Shown: in pieces, positions 53,125 through 61,291 of the stretch
Layout of the letters: the number at the start of each line of letters is the position of its first letter
How positions within the stretch are numbered: the first letter of the stretch is position 1
NCBI GenBank assembly: GCA_027485855.1
Contig: JAIXQD010000001.1
Span: 1-64,000, forward strand
Direction: 5' to 3'
Source of the DNA: Rickettsiales bacterium
GTDB lineage: Bacteria > Pseudomonadota > Alphaproteobacteria > G027485855
DNA length: 64,000 nt
Notes under the pieces: generated by a model
Database searches by the model: none
What the model was told of the DNA's origin: nothing
What the model saw: only the letters and a program-made list of their open reading frames with translations
Position numbers and translations under genes: made by a program

Positions 53125-53778
53125 GTGCATACCACTTACCATCCTCTTTTCCTTCCCCAAGACACACCAAATGAATTAAGGCATCTGGTAAAAGATGTAT
53201 TTGATACTGCCTTTAAAGAGGTTCGTTTTCTTTTGCGAACTAACACGCCTGATTCAAATGAAAAAGGGTCTTTGCAAATCTCTATCGCAGTTTTACTTCT
53301 AGCTCTGGCAGATAGTGCTGCACAACTATTTGATAACTCTGAACTTGATAATAAAAATAAATTTATTCATTTTATGAACAAAAATTATCCGTGGGATTTA
53401 GACCCACCAGATGCGTTAAATATTCAACAGGCATGTGAATGGTTGTGGGACGCAAGATGTTCTTTAGTGCACCGACGCGGCTTATCTTTTGGTGGAAATA
53501 GAAAGAAATATAAAATTGGCAGAATCCACTCTCAAACAGAAAATTCTTTGCTCCATCTAGAACAATTGAAAAATATGCGGCCTTATAGTGAAGGCAGCGT
53601 TGGTGAAAATGACGATAGAATAATTTTCTGGCTTGATGGATTTTATTGGGGGCTTCGCATAACTATTGAGAATGTTCTCAATAATTCCGAGAATCAGACC
53701 ACAATTTTAGAACATTTAAAGTCTGGTAAGTGGGATAAAAAGCACAAAAAAGAAGAGTCCAGTGGTTCTTTACCCTAG
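53125..53778 (+). CDS. HEPN-like protein of A+T-rich, foreign-looking composition
   Basis: 217 residues, starting at a GTG with no clear binding site, about 15 bp after tmRNA. Base and codon use is visibly A+T-richer than in all neighbours. The motif R-x4-H (R111-H116, in WLWDARCSLVHRRG) preceded by two helices (SIAVLLLALADSAAQLF, KFIHFMNKNYPWD) is the pattern of HEPN domains, many of which are RNases in toxin-antitoxin and phage-defence systems. ssrA genes are common integration points for mobile DNA. The 5' end may be truncated by the junction. The last 9 bp overlap the aminotransferase gene tail to tail. The HEPN call is by motif only. Confidence 0.6.
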   Translation: MHTTYHPLFLPQDTPNELRHLVKDVFDTAFKEVRFLLRTNTPDSNEKGSLQISIAVLLLALADSAAQLFDNSELDNKNKFIHFMNKNYPWDLDPPDALNIQQACEWLWDARCSLVHRRGLSFGGNRKKYKIGRIHSQTENSLLHLEQLKNMRPYSEGSVGENDDRIIFWLDGFYWGLRITIENVLNNSENQTTILEHLKSGKWDKKHKKEESSGSLP

Positions 53779-55119
53779 CCCAGCACTGCGCGGGCTATTG
53801 GCTGGTGTGCTGCTGACTTTGGGGGCGGCCTGCACTTCGGCAAAGGCATTTTGCAAACGCTGCACCGCTTGCGCATATTGCGCGGGCTGAGCTGCGGCGG
53901 CAAGGCGCAACAAGGCATTGCCTTCGCTATCAAGCCCATTATTAACAGTTACTACGCCGGCTTTGTTGGCCAACCACTCGATGAGGTCGTTAGTGTTGGC
54001 AAGGGTCATAGGTTTATTATCCTTGCCGCTCACTTGCCGATTAAAAAACTGGTTGCTATCGAGGCGCAAGAGCGCGGTCATGCCGGCATCGCCATCAAGG
54101 CAGGTGGCGGGGCTTGGCTTATTCACGCCAAAGGCGGCCTCTAGTGCAGCGCGGTTTTGCACATATTTTTGCCGCAAATCAGAAAAATGGCTTAAGCAGG
54201 CCGCATCTTGCGCGGGCTGCAAACAATGCAAAATCGCCCCATAAAAGTTTTTATCGTAAGACAGCATCACTGTGCGGGTGAGGCGGGTATTAAAGGCTTT
54301 AGCCAAGCTCGGATGGCAGCACAGCAGCGTAAAACCTGGTTGCGCTGTGCCCCAAGCCTTAGAAAAGCTCTGCACCGACACCCAAGGCGTGATGCGCTCA
54401 AGCTTAAAGGCCTCACCGCCAAAATCTAGAAGGCTGCTTTGGCCAGCGCTGGCCGCATGAAAATAGGGGTTGTCGAGAATCAGCGTCACTTTTTTGCCTA
54501 AAGCGCGCATGGCGGGGCTGCTATTATGCGCATCAAGCACGGCAAAAATTTCGGCAAAATCGGTGGCGGTCAGGCGCAAGCCCGTGGGGTTGTGCGGCGA
54601 GTTTAAATAAACCGCGGCAATGTTGTTGTTGGCGGCAAGGGCGGCCGCGATATTGGCGGCATATTGCCCGCGCTGCATATTATAGGGCACGCTGGTCAAG
54701 CCATAATCTTGCAGCAAATCGGGCACCATGGGCCAGCTGGTGTCGGGCATGAGCACAGCGGTATTGGCGCCATAGCCCCATTGTTTGGCAATCAGGCGCA
54801 GGCTTTCGTCCAGCCCCTCGCGCCCCAAAGTTTGCATGGCAAAGCTGGTGCTATTTTGTGTTTCAATGCCCAAAAAGCGGGTCAGCCACAAGCTGGCGGC
54901 GGCAAAAACATCATCAGGGGTGACATTATAAGCCGAATTGAGCGCATTATGGCTGGCGGCCAGCTGTGCCCGAAGCACGGCAAATTCGGCGGTTTCGCGG
55001 CCTTGGCCCAAATTAATAACGTCGGCACCGGCGGCTTTTAGCGCGTTAAACAGGTCGGTCGAGGCTTTGGTGGGCGAGTGGTCACGGTTGAGTGGCAGCC
55101 ATGGGTGGGGGTGGGGCAT
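53770..55119 (-). CDS. PLP-dependent aminotransferase, class I/II
   Basis: 449 residues. Fold-type I landmarks are YLNSPHNPTGLRL, the Asp-x-Pro-Tyr block LILDNPYFHA and the PLP lysine in SVQSFSKAWGTAQPG. It could supply the missing transamination of tyrosine to 4-hydroxyphenylpyruvate, since hppD, hmgA, fahA and maiA are nearby, but the substrate is not readable from sequence and it is not in those operons. Divergent from sspB. Confidence 0.85.
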   Translation of the reverse strand: MPHPHPWLPLNRDHSPTKASTDLFNALKAAGADVINLGQGRETAEFAVLRAQLAASHNALNSAYNVTPDDVFAAASLWLTRFLGIETQNSTSFAMQTLGREGLDESLRLIAKQWGYGANTAVLMPDTSWPMVPDLLQDYGLTSVPYNMQRGQYAANIAAALAANNNIAAVYLNSPHNPTGLRLTATDFAEIFAVLDAHNSSPAMRALGKKVTLILDNPYFHAASAGQSSLLDFGGEAFKLERITPWVSVQSFSKAWGTAQPGFTLLCCHPSLAKAFNTRLTRTVMLSYDKNFYGAILHCLQPAQDAACLSHFSDLRQKYVQNRAALEAAFGVNKPSPATCLDGDAGMTALLRLDSNQFFNRQVSGKDNKPMTLANTNDLIEWLANKAGVVTVNNGLDSEGNALLRLAAAAQPAQYAQAVQRLQNAFAEVQAAPKVSSTPANSPRSAGLG

Positions 55120-55251
55120 GGTTCAGTTCTCCTTGATTTGCCCTTTTATGGAACAATTCATGCCATTGGCGCAAAGATTATTTTTGCCATAATTGTTTTG
55201 CCACAATTATTTTACTTGGCGGTTGCGCGGGCAGGGGCTAAAATTGCCACT

Positions 55252-55749
55252 ATGAGCGAAGATACAGAAATTATCCGCTATGACCTTTTGGTTGAAAGCG
55301 CTTTGCGTGGCGTGGTGCAGCAATCGCTGCAGCAAGTGGCCGAGCATGGCCTGCCCGGACAGCATCATTTTTACATAACTTTTAATGTGCATCATCCGGC
55401 GGTGCGCATGCCCGATTATTTGCGTGCACAATATCCGCAAGAAATGACCATTGTGCTGCAATACCAGTTTTATGGTCTTGAGGTTGATGACGAAAGCGTC
55501 AGCGTGACGTTGTCATTTAATGGCCAACGTGAGCGCGTGACTGTGCCGCTGGCGGCTATTACCACTTTTGCCGATCCGTCGGTTAATTTTGCGCTGCAAT
55601 TCCATACGGCCGAAATTGACGAAGACGAAGAGGGTGATGACGCCGATGATGGCGCACCCGCACCCAAAACCGTCAAGAAGGACGATGACGGCAAACGCGG
55701 CGAGGTGATTAGCCTTGATAGTTTCCGCAAAAAAACACCCGAGAGTTAG
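55252..55749 (+). CDS. sspB: SspB-family ClpXP adaptor (alpha type)
   Basis: 165 residues. The substrate-binding domain (MSEDTEIIRYDLLVESALRG, HHFYITFNVHHPAVRMPDYL) is followed by an acidic linker and a C-terminal ClpX-docking tail RGEVISLDSFRKK. Alpha SspB recognises the ssrA tag and tethers tagged proteins to ClpXP. I start at the ATG at 55252; the frame is open upstream but lacks family similarity. ssrA lies 2.1 kb away. Confidence 0.92.
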   Translation: MSEDTEIIRYDLLVESALRGVVQQSLQQVAEHGLPGQHHFYITFNVHHPAVRMPDYLRAQYPQEMTIVLQYQFYGLEVDDESVSVTLSFNGQRERVTVPLAAITTFADPSVNFALQFHTAEIDEDEEGDDADDGAPAPKTVKKDDDGKRGEVISLDSFRKKTPES

Positions 55750-55806
55750 TCTTAAGGTTGGTTCGAAAGTGCTCGGGCCAAGAGTTGTCTGAAAGATAAA
55801 TAACCC

Positions 55807-58332
55807 ATGCAAAAATTATCATGGTTGCTGCGTTTGCTGCTGCTCGCGGTTTGTCTTTATGCGGGTCACTTGCTGATGGCTAAAACTCATTGGCATGAGG
55901 CTTTAGCGCATATCAATGATGTCAGTATGCCCACTTTGCTGCTGGCGATTTTATGTGTGTGTGCCAGCTATATCGCCCTGATTGGCTATGATTATTTGGG
56001 TGTCCGCTTTTTGGCGCAAAAAGTTCCGATTATGCATATTGCCATGGCGGCAACCTTAGCCAATGCGGTGAGTAATAGTTTGGGGTTTGCGGTGTTTAGT
56101 GGTGGGGCTGTGCGTATGCGCTGTTATCAGCCTTTGGGTATGGCGCCCATGGTGGTGGCCAAGCTAAGTTTGTTTTGTACGGCCACATTTTTGCTGGGGC
56201 TGGCTTTAGCAGCAAGTTTGGGCATGGTGTGGGCCCCCGCCTATTTTGAAGCGGTGATGCCTGCCTTTGGCCAATATTTATCTTACTTGGGCATAAGCAT
56301 TATCTGCTTATGCGGCGCATTACCATTGCTCGCTAAACGCTATAGCCAGCTGAGCTTGTTCGGTAAGAGCTGGGTTTTGCCTTCGCCGAATATTATTTTA
56401 GGGCAGTTTGTGGTGGGCGCGGTTGATATCTTGGCGACCGCCGCTGTGCTTTATGTGCTTTTACCTGATGCACCGGGGTTGCATTTTTTAGCTTTTGTAA
56501 CATTGTTCAGCGCGGCTTTGTGGTTGGGCCTTGTGAGTCATGTGCCGGCCGGTCTTGGGGTGTTTGAAACTGTTATGTTGGCAGGGCTTGCGCCTTTTGT
56601 GCCGGCAGGGCAAGTGCTGGGCGCGCTATTGCTTTATCGATTTTTATATTATGTCGTGCCATTTGTAATGGCCTTGCTGGTGTTGTTGTGGCGCGAAACT
56701 CAAGCAACATTCAAAACGCGCTTGGCCTTGCCTTTGGGTTTTGTCCCTGGTTTGCTTTCGGTGCTGGTGGCCTTGGCCGGGCTTATTTTGCTGTTTTCTG
56801 GCTCGACTCCGGCCATTGGCGCACGCTTAGAGTGGCTGGCGCAGTATTTGCCCCTTAGCTTTATTGAAAGCAGCCACTTACTGGCTTCGGTGATAGGTTT
56901 TATGTTGCTATTGGTGGCGCGTGGCTTGTTTTATCGATTAGACAGCGCGTGGCAATTGAGCATTCTGCTGATGTTGCTGGGCGTGGTGGCGTCTTTGGCC
57001 AAAGGGCTTGATTATGAAGAGGCCACAGTTTTGCTCGCGCTAATTTTGCTGACGCTTGCCGCACGAGGTCATTTTTATCGACCGGGCCGCTTGCAGCTGC
57101 TGACACTCAGCTGGCACTGGTTGCTGATGATACTGGCGGCGATAGCCGTGAGCAGTTGGTTGCTATTTTTTGCCTATAAGCATGTTGAGTATCAAAATTT
57201 TCTCTGGTGGCAATTTGAACTATCGGCCGATGTCTCGCGCAGTTTGCGCAGTCAAATGCTAGTTGCTGTGCTGCTGCTGCTGTTATTGGTTTATCAGGGC
57301 TTGCGGCCCCGTCAGCCACGCTTGCCCATGCCTGATATGGTTGCCTTGAATAAGGCAAGACAGATTACCTTAAGCAGCAAAAGCACACATGGGTTTTTGG
57401 CGCTCACGGGCGATAAAGCTTTGCTGTTTAGTCAAAACCAGCAGGCTTTTGTTATGCTGGGGCAAACGCGGCGCATGCTGATTGCCATGGGTGACCCCGT
57501 TGGGCCTGAACAAGAGTGGCCAGAGCTTATTTGGCGCGCGCGTGAAATTGCCGATACGCACCGCTTGGGTTTAGCTTTTTATCAAGTCGGTGGTGCTGGG
57601 GTTGGGGCTTACCTTGATGCGGGCCTTAGCCTTGTTAAGCTTGGCGAAGAAGCGATGGTGCCTTTAACCGATTTCTCGCTTGAGGGCAGCCGTTATAAAA
57701 GCCTACGACAAGCCATCAGCAAAGGGCAGCGGCAGGGCTGGCACTTTGTGGTGTTGTCGGTAGCCGAGGTGATGGATTACGAACCACAATTAGCCGCAGT
57801 ATCACGGGCTTGGCTGGCGCGCAAAAATACCGGTGAGAAGCATTTTTCTCTTGGGGCTTATAGCGCCGATTATGTGCGGCATTTTTCAGTAGCCGCCATT
57901 TTTGCTGATGACCATGTCAATGGCAAAAAAATAATTGCCTTTGCCAATTTGTGGCTGCTGGAAGATAAGACCGAGTGCAGCATTGATCTGATGCGCTATA
58001 ATCCAGATAGCAGTCACGGGGTGATGGATTATTTATTTGCCTGCATCATGAGCTGGGCTAAAGATGCCGGCTATACACATTTTAATTTAGGCATGGCGCC
58101 CTTATCGGGTTTGCCACGACACCGTTTAGCATCCAGCTGGGCCAAGCTTGGGGGTTATGTCTATGGCCATGGCGAAAACTTTTATAATTTTCGCGGCGTG
58201 CATAGCTTTAAAGAGAAATACCATCCACATTGGCAGCCACGTTATTTGGCGTTAGTGGGGGGCTCGGTTTTAGGAACATTAGCGCAGGTGACTTTACTTA
58301 TTAGCGACGGTTGGCGAGGCTTATTTAAATGA
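55807..58332 (+). CDS. mprF: bifunctional phosphatidylglycerol lysyltransferase/flippase
   Basis: 841 residues. The N-terminal half has about 14 membrane segments (flippase domain with the NAVSNSLGFAVFSGGAVRMR motif). The C-terminal 330 residues form the aminoacyl-PG synthase domain (GSRYKSLRQAISKGQRQGW, FNLGMAPLSGL, FYNFRGVHSFKEKYHP). It adds lysine (or alanine) from charged tRNA to phosphatidylglycerol, raising resistance to acid and cationic peptides. It corresponds to LpiA of rhizobia and overlaps the acvB-like gene by 4 bp (ATGA), the same pairing. Confidence 0.94.
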   Translation: MQKLSWLLRLLLLAVCLYAGHLLMAKTHWHEALAHINDVSMPTLLLAILCVCASYIALIGYDYLGVRFLAQKVPIMHIAMAATLANAVSNSLGFAVFSGGAVRMRCYQPLGMAPMVVAKLSLFCTATFLLGLALAASLGMVWAPAYFEAVMPAFGQYLSYLGISIICLCGALPLLAKRYSQLSLFGKSWVLPSPNIILGQFVVGAVDILATAAVLYVLLPDAPGLHFLAFVTLFSAALWLGLVSHVPAGLGVFETVMLAGLAPFVPAGQVLGALLLYRFLYYVVPFVMALLVLLWRETQATFKTRLALPLGFVPGLLSVLVALAGLILLFSGSTPAIGARLEWLAQYLPLSFIESSHLLASVIGFMLLLVARGLFYRLDSAWQLSILLMLLGVVASLAKGLDYEEATVLLALILLTLAARGHFYRPGRLQLLTLSWHWLLMILAAIAVSSWLLFFAYKHVEYQNFLWWQFELSADVSRSLRSQMLVAVLLLLLLVYQGLRPRQPRLPMPDMVALNKARQITLSSKSTHGFLALTGDKALLFSQNQQAFVMLGQTRRMLIAMGDPVGPEQEWPELIWRAREIADTHRLGLAFYQVGGAGVGAYLDAGLSLVKLGEEAMVPLTDFSLEGSRYKSLRQAISKGQRQGWHFVVLSVAEVMDYEPQLAAVSRAWLARKNTGEKHFSLGAYSADYVRHFSVAAIFADDHVNGKKIIAFANLWLLEDKTECSIDLMRYNPDSSHGVMDYLFACIMSWAKDAGYTHFNLGMAPLSGLPRHRLASSWAKLGGYVYGHGENFYNFRGVHSFKEKYHPHWQPRYLALVGGSVLGTLAQVTLLISDGWRGLFK

Positions 58333-59627
58333 AAAAACTACTCTGTTTGCTGATTTTATGCTGGCCCATCTCGGCCTTGGCGCAAAATTATTTACCCATC
58401 GACCAATTTGGCCGCACACAGGTCTTTTTACCTAAGGTGGAGAATAAAGAGGTGGTGGTGCTGTTATCGCCATTCAGTGGCTGGGACAAGGCCAGTACAG
58501 AAGCGGCAGAGAATTTACAGCAACAAGGTTATCTGGTGTTGGGGTTTGATAGTGGCACTTATGCGCGTGATCGTGCGCCATCCGATGATACCTGCCTTTA
58601 CCCCACCGGCCTTATTGAAGATGCTCTAGAGCAGGCACAAAAGCGCTTTATGTCTGGTGCTTATCGCCCTGCGGCGGTGATTGGTTTGGGTGATGCCGGC
58701 AGTTTTGCGGCAGCCATTGTATTGCAATCGCTGCCGGGTACTTATTCGTCAGCGGTGGGGCCTGATTTTTGCCCGCGCCTTGCTCTGCCAAAGCCGCTTT
58801 GCTTAGGCGAGCGGTTGCAGCACACAGGCGATGTGTATCAGCCGCGTTCGCTGGCCGCTATTACTGATGCCGAGCAATTTTATTTGGCGATGTCGTCTTC
58901 TTGTGCGGCGGTGCATAAAGCGTGGCCGGCCGCAACGCCCACCAATGATGCTATTGCTTTTATTAAGCAAAGCTTGGTTACAGACATTAAAGAAGATGCA
59001 GCACAAACCTTGCCCGCTTTGGCTGATTTGCCGCTTACGTTAATGCGAGGCGCGCCAGATAATCCGTGGCTGGTGGTTTTTTATTCGGGTGATGGCGGCT
59101 GGCGTGACATTGATCGTTCAATCGGTGGCTATTTAAACCAACAAGGTTATAGCGTGGTGGGCGTAGATAGTTTGCGGGCCTTTTGGCACGAGCAGCCGCC
59201 CGCCGCTGTTGCCGCAGATTTGCAGCGCATTTTAACAGTGCTCGGCAAAGAGTGGCGGAAAGACAAAATCGCTTTAGTGGGCTATTCATTTGGGGCCGAT
59301 ATTTTGCCTTTTGTTATCCCTCTTATGCCGCCACAGCCGCAACTACAGCTCTTGGCTTTGCTGGCGCCTGGGTTGCAAGGCAGCTTTGAAATTACTGTCA
59401 GTGGGTTTTTAGGGCATGGCGATAAGCGTTATAATGTTGTTAAGGCAATAAATGCTTTACCGCCCATAAAAGGCTGGTGTTTTTACGGCAAGGACGAGGC
59501 CGAAGATAGCGCCTGCACAAAAACCAGCCGCAGCGATATGAGTGTGGTTGCGCTTAAAGGCGGGCATCATTTTGATAAAAACTATAAAGAGCTGGCACAA
59601 CAGCTAGAAGCCGCCATGCCATTTTGA
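58329..59627 (+). CDS. acvB: AcvB/VirJ-family serine hydrolase, exported
   Basis: 432 residues. Signal peptide (MKKLLCLLILCWPISALAQ), then a divergent N-terminal domain and a C-terminal VirJ domain with FYSGDGGWRDID, the nucleophile elbow GYSFGAD and GHHFD near the end (candidate Ser and His). AcvB of Agrobacterium hydrolyses aminoacyl-phosphatidylglycerol in the periplasm, counteracting its synthase. Overlap with mprF implies coupled synthesis. The full two-domain length fits AcvB better than the shorter VirJ. Confidence 0.9.
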   Translation: MKKLLCLLILCWPISALAQNYLPIDQFGRTQVFLPKVENKEVVVLLSPFSGWDKASTEAAENLQQQGYLVLGFDSGTYARDRAPSDDTCLYPTGLIEDALEQAQKRFMSGAYRPAAVIGLGDAGSFAAAIVLQSLPGTYSSAVGPDFCPRLALPKPLCLGERLQHTGDVYQPRSLAAITDAEQFYLAMSSSCAAVHKAWPAATPTNDAIAFIKQSLVTDIKEDAAQTLPALADLPLTLMRGAPDNPWLVVFYSGDGGWRDIDRSIGGYLNQQGYSVVGVDSLRAFWHEQPPAAVAADLQRILTVLGKEWRKDKIALVGYSFGADILPFVIPLMPPQPQLQLLALLAPGLQGSFEITVSGFLGHGDKRYNVVKAINALPPIKGWCFYGKDEAEDSACTKTSRSDMSVVALKGGHHFDKNYKELAQQLEAAMPF

Positions 59628-59639
59628 CGCAGCGTTCTT

Positions 59640-60278
59640 TTATGCGCGGGCTTTTAATTGTTGGTTTATTTTATCGCCCGTTTTTTGCGCCATGTTTTTG
59701 ACCACGGCAATTTTTTTGCCCATGGCCAAAACCTCTTGCAGCCGTGTTTTAATATAAGCCGAAAGGGCCGCATCATCAGCGCGGCTTTGTGTTGGTTCTT
59801 GCTTCAGCCAAAATTTTAGGCTGCGCATATAAACACCCGCCAGCAGCATGCGCTTGCTATAGTAATTAAAATCGGTGCTGTGATCGCCGGCCAGATGCCA
59901 GATATGATCGGCGCTCGACCAAACAAGCCGCAGCATATGCGGCGCTAAGCTGGGTCGGCTGGCGACATCCATCAGTTGGCGCATGGCTGTGTGGTGCGGT
60001 TGTAACAAACTAAAACGCAAAGATAACAGCTGCTCAATTTTTTCATGCACGCGCAGCTTGCTAAAAGATTTAATGCGTTTGGCTTTTAGGCTGAGCTCGG
60101 CATTGAGCTGCTCATGCAGCAAATCTAAAACCGAGCGCACCCCATCGGGCAATATGGTTTTGAGCTGTTTGTCATTAATGCCTAAATGGCGCCCCGTGGC
60201 TTTAACGCTGGCCTGTGTCCAGCCGGTGAAGGGCACTTGCTGGAAAAAACTATCAATAATCGCTTGTTCTGTGGACAT
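59640..60278 (-). CDS. COQ9-family protein
   Basis: 212 residues, all helical, with a TetR-like N-terminal part. The COQ9 hallmark is near residue 125-150 (LVWSSADHIWHLAGDHSTDFN, then YYSKRMLLAGVY). COQ9 binds lipids and supports ubiquinone synthesis through COQ7 in mitochondria; bacterial members are assumed to act likewise. It is divergent from rpsU, the usual alphaproteobacterial neighbour, and convergent with acvB. Confidence 0.9.
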   Translation of the reverse strand: MSTEQAIIDSFFQQVPFTGWTQASVKATGRHLGINDKQLKTILPDGVRSVLDLLHEQLNAELSLKAKRIKSFSKLRVHEKIEQLLSLRFSLLQPHHTAMRQLMDVASRPSLAPHMLRLVWSSADHIWHLAGDHSTDFNYYSKRMLLAGVYMRSLKFWLKQEPTQSRADDAALSAYIKTRLQEVLAMGKKIAVVKNMAQKTGDKINQQLKARA

Positions 60279-60437
60279 TTTGGCTCGCTTTATCGGTAAA
60301 AATTGGCTTTTTTAATAAAAATGACGGTTTGCGCCGTAATATCTATTTTTTGCAATATTTTCGTTTGCATTTAACGCCAGATGCGACTAAAAACAAGCCT
60401 CGTATTAACTCTAACCGGCCGGAAGGGGCGGGTCACT

Positions 60438-60641
60438 TTGCAAGTTCTCGTTCGTGACAATAATGTGGAGCAGGCGCTACGCGCCCTCAAAAAGAAACTT
60501 CAGCGCGAAGGCGTTTTTCGTGAAATGAAGCTGCGGCGTAATTTCGAAAAACCCTCTGAAAAGCGTGTCCGCGAAAAAGCGGAAAGCATTCGCCGTCAGC
60601 GTAAAGTTGACCGCAAGCGTAAAGAGCGTGAGGGTTTTTAG
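60438..60641 (+). CDS. rpsU: 30S ribosomal protein S21
   Basis: 67 residues, [20 protein letters not shown] and a very basic C-terminus ending KRKEREGF. Alphaproteobacterial S21 begins MQVLVRDNN, and here that Met is a TTG codon (60438) with GGAAGGGG about 10 nt before it. An ATG 19 codons upstream would add a tail not seen in the family. S21 helps in mRNA selection at initiation. Monocistronic, followed by a strong terminator. Confidence 0.92.
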   Translation: MQVLVRDNNVEQALRALKKKLQREGVFREMKLRRNFEKPSEKRVREKAESIRRQRKVDRKRKEREGF

Positions 60642-60660
60642 ACCTATCCCGCAGCATTTA

Positions 60661-60686
60661 AACCCCGCTTTTGCGGGGTTTTTTTG
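60661..60686 (+). terminator. rpsU terminator
   Basis: AACCCCGC-TTTT-GCGGGGTT (60661-60680) followed by a T run on the plus strand. Confidence 0.9.
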
Positions 60687-60823
60687 TATTTAAAGCAGCG
60701 GTTTGTCTGGTCTTTCAGGCACTTATATATTGTAAATCAAACGCTTAACCAAGTTTTAATAGTGAATTGTCATACTATATTTTAGTTAAGTTTTAGGTTT
60801 GAGCCGCATTTCTGAGGAGTGCT

Positions 60824-61267
60824 ATGCCCGGTTTACAGGATATGCCAGCTGAAGCGTTATTGACGCTTAAAAAAGTACGGTATTTCCGGCAGAAGATGGC
60901 GGATGGCAACTACGCTTATGTGGTGGATGGCCGTTTAGATTTATCGGCGCAATCACTTAAAAAACTGCCTGATTTATCGCATGTGATTGTTAAGGGTGAT
61001 TTTGTCTGCTCAAAAAATGACCTGCTCACCCTTATTGGTGCGCCGCGTGTGGTCGAGGGCAGCTTTTATTGCACCGGCAACCCGCGCCTTGATAGTTTGC
61101 GCACGCTCACCACCGATATTAAAGGCAAGATTTTTACCGACCATGGCAATTTCCCGTCGCTTGAGCTGATGCGCAAAGAGCGTCCAGAAATATTTAAAGA
61201 AGAAGGCAAGGCCGCCGAAAAAGGCGAGAGCCTGGCTACCAAATTCTCGCGCTTTTTATCGTCTTAA
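60824..61267 (+). CDS. hypothetical protein with LRR-like GDF-C repeats
   Basis: 147 residues. The middle shows a repeat like those of phage and bacterial leucine-rich-like proteins: VKGDFVCSKNDLLTLIGAP, then VEGSFYCTGNPRLDSLRTL. The family consensus is gGdFdCsgNnLtsLeGAP. The N-terminus contains DLSAQSLKKLPDL, which may be another decayed unit; the C-terminus is charged and helical. No signal peptide. Function unknown. TGAGGAG precedes the ATG. A 140-bp gap before it holds the promoter. Confidence 0.7.
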   Translation: MPGLQDMPAEALLTLKKVRYFRQKMADGNYAYVVDGRLDLSAQSLKKLPDLSHVIVKGDFVCSKNDLLTLIGAPRVVEGSFYCTGNPRLDSLRTLTTDIKGKIFTDHGNFPSLELMRKERPEIFKEEGKAAEKGESLATKFSRFLSS

Positions 61268-61291
61268 CAGCTTCTTGCTAGCCATATCTTA

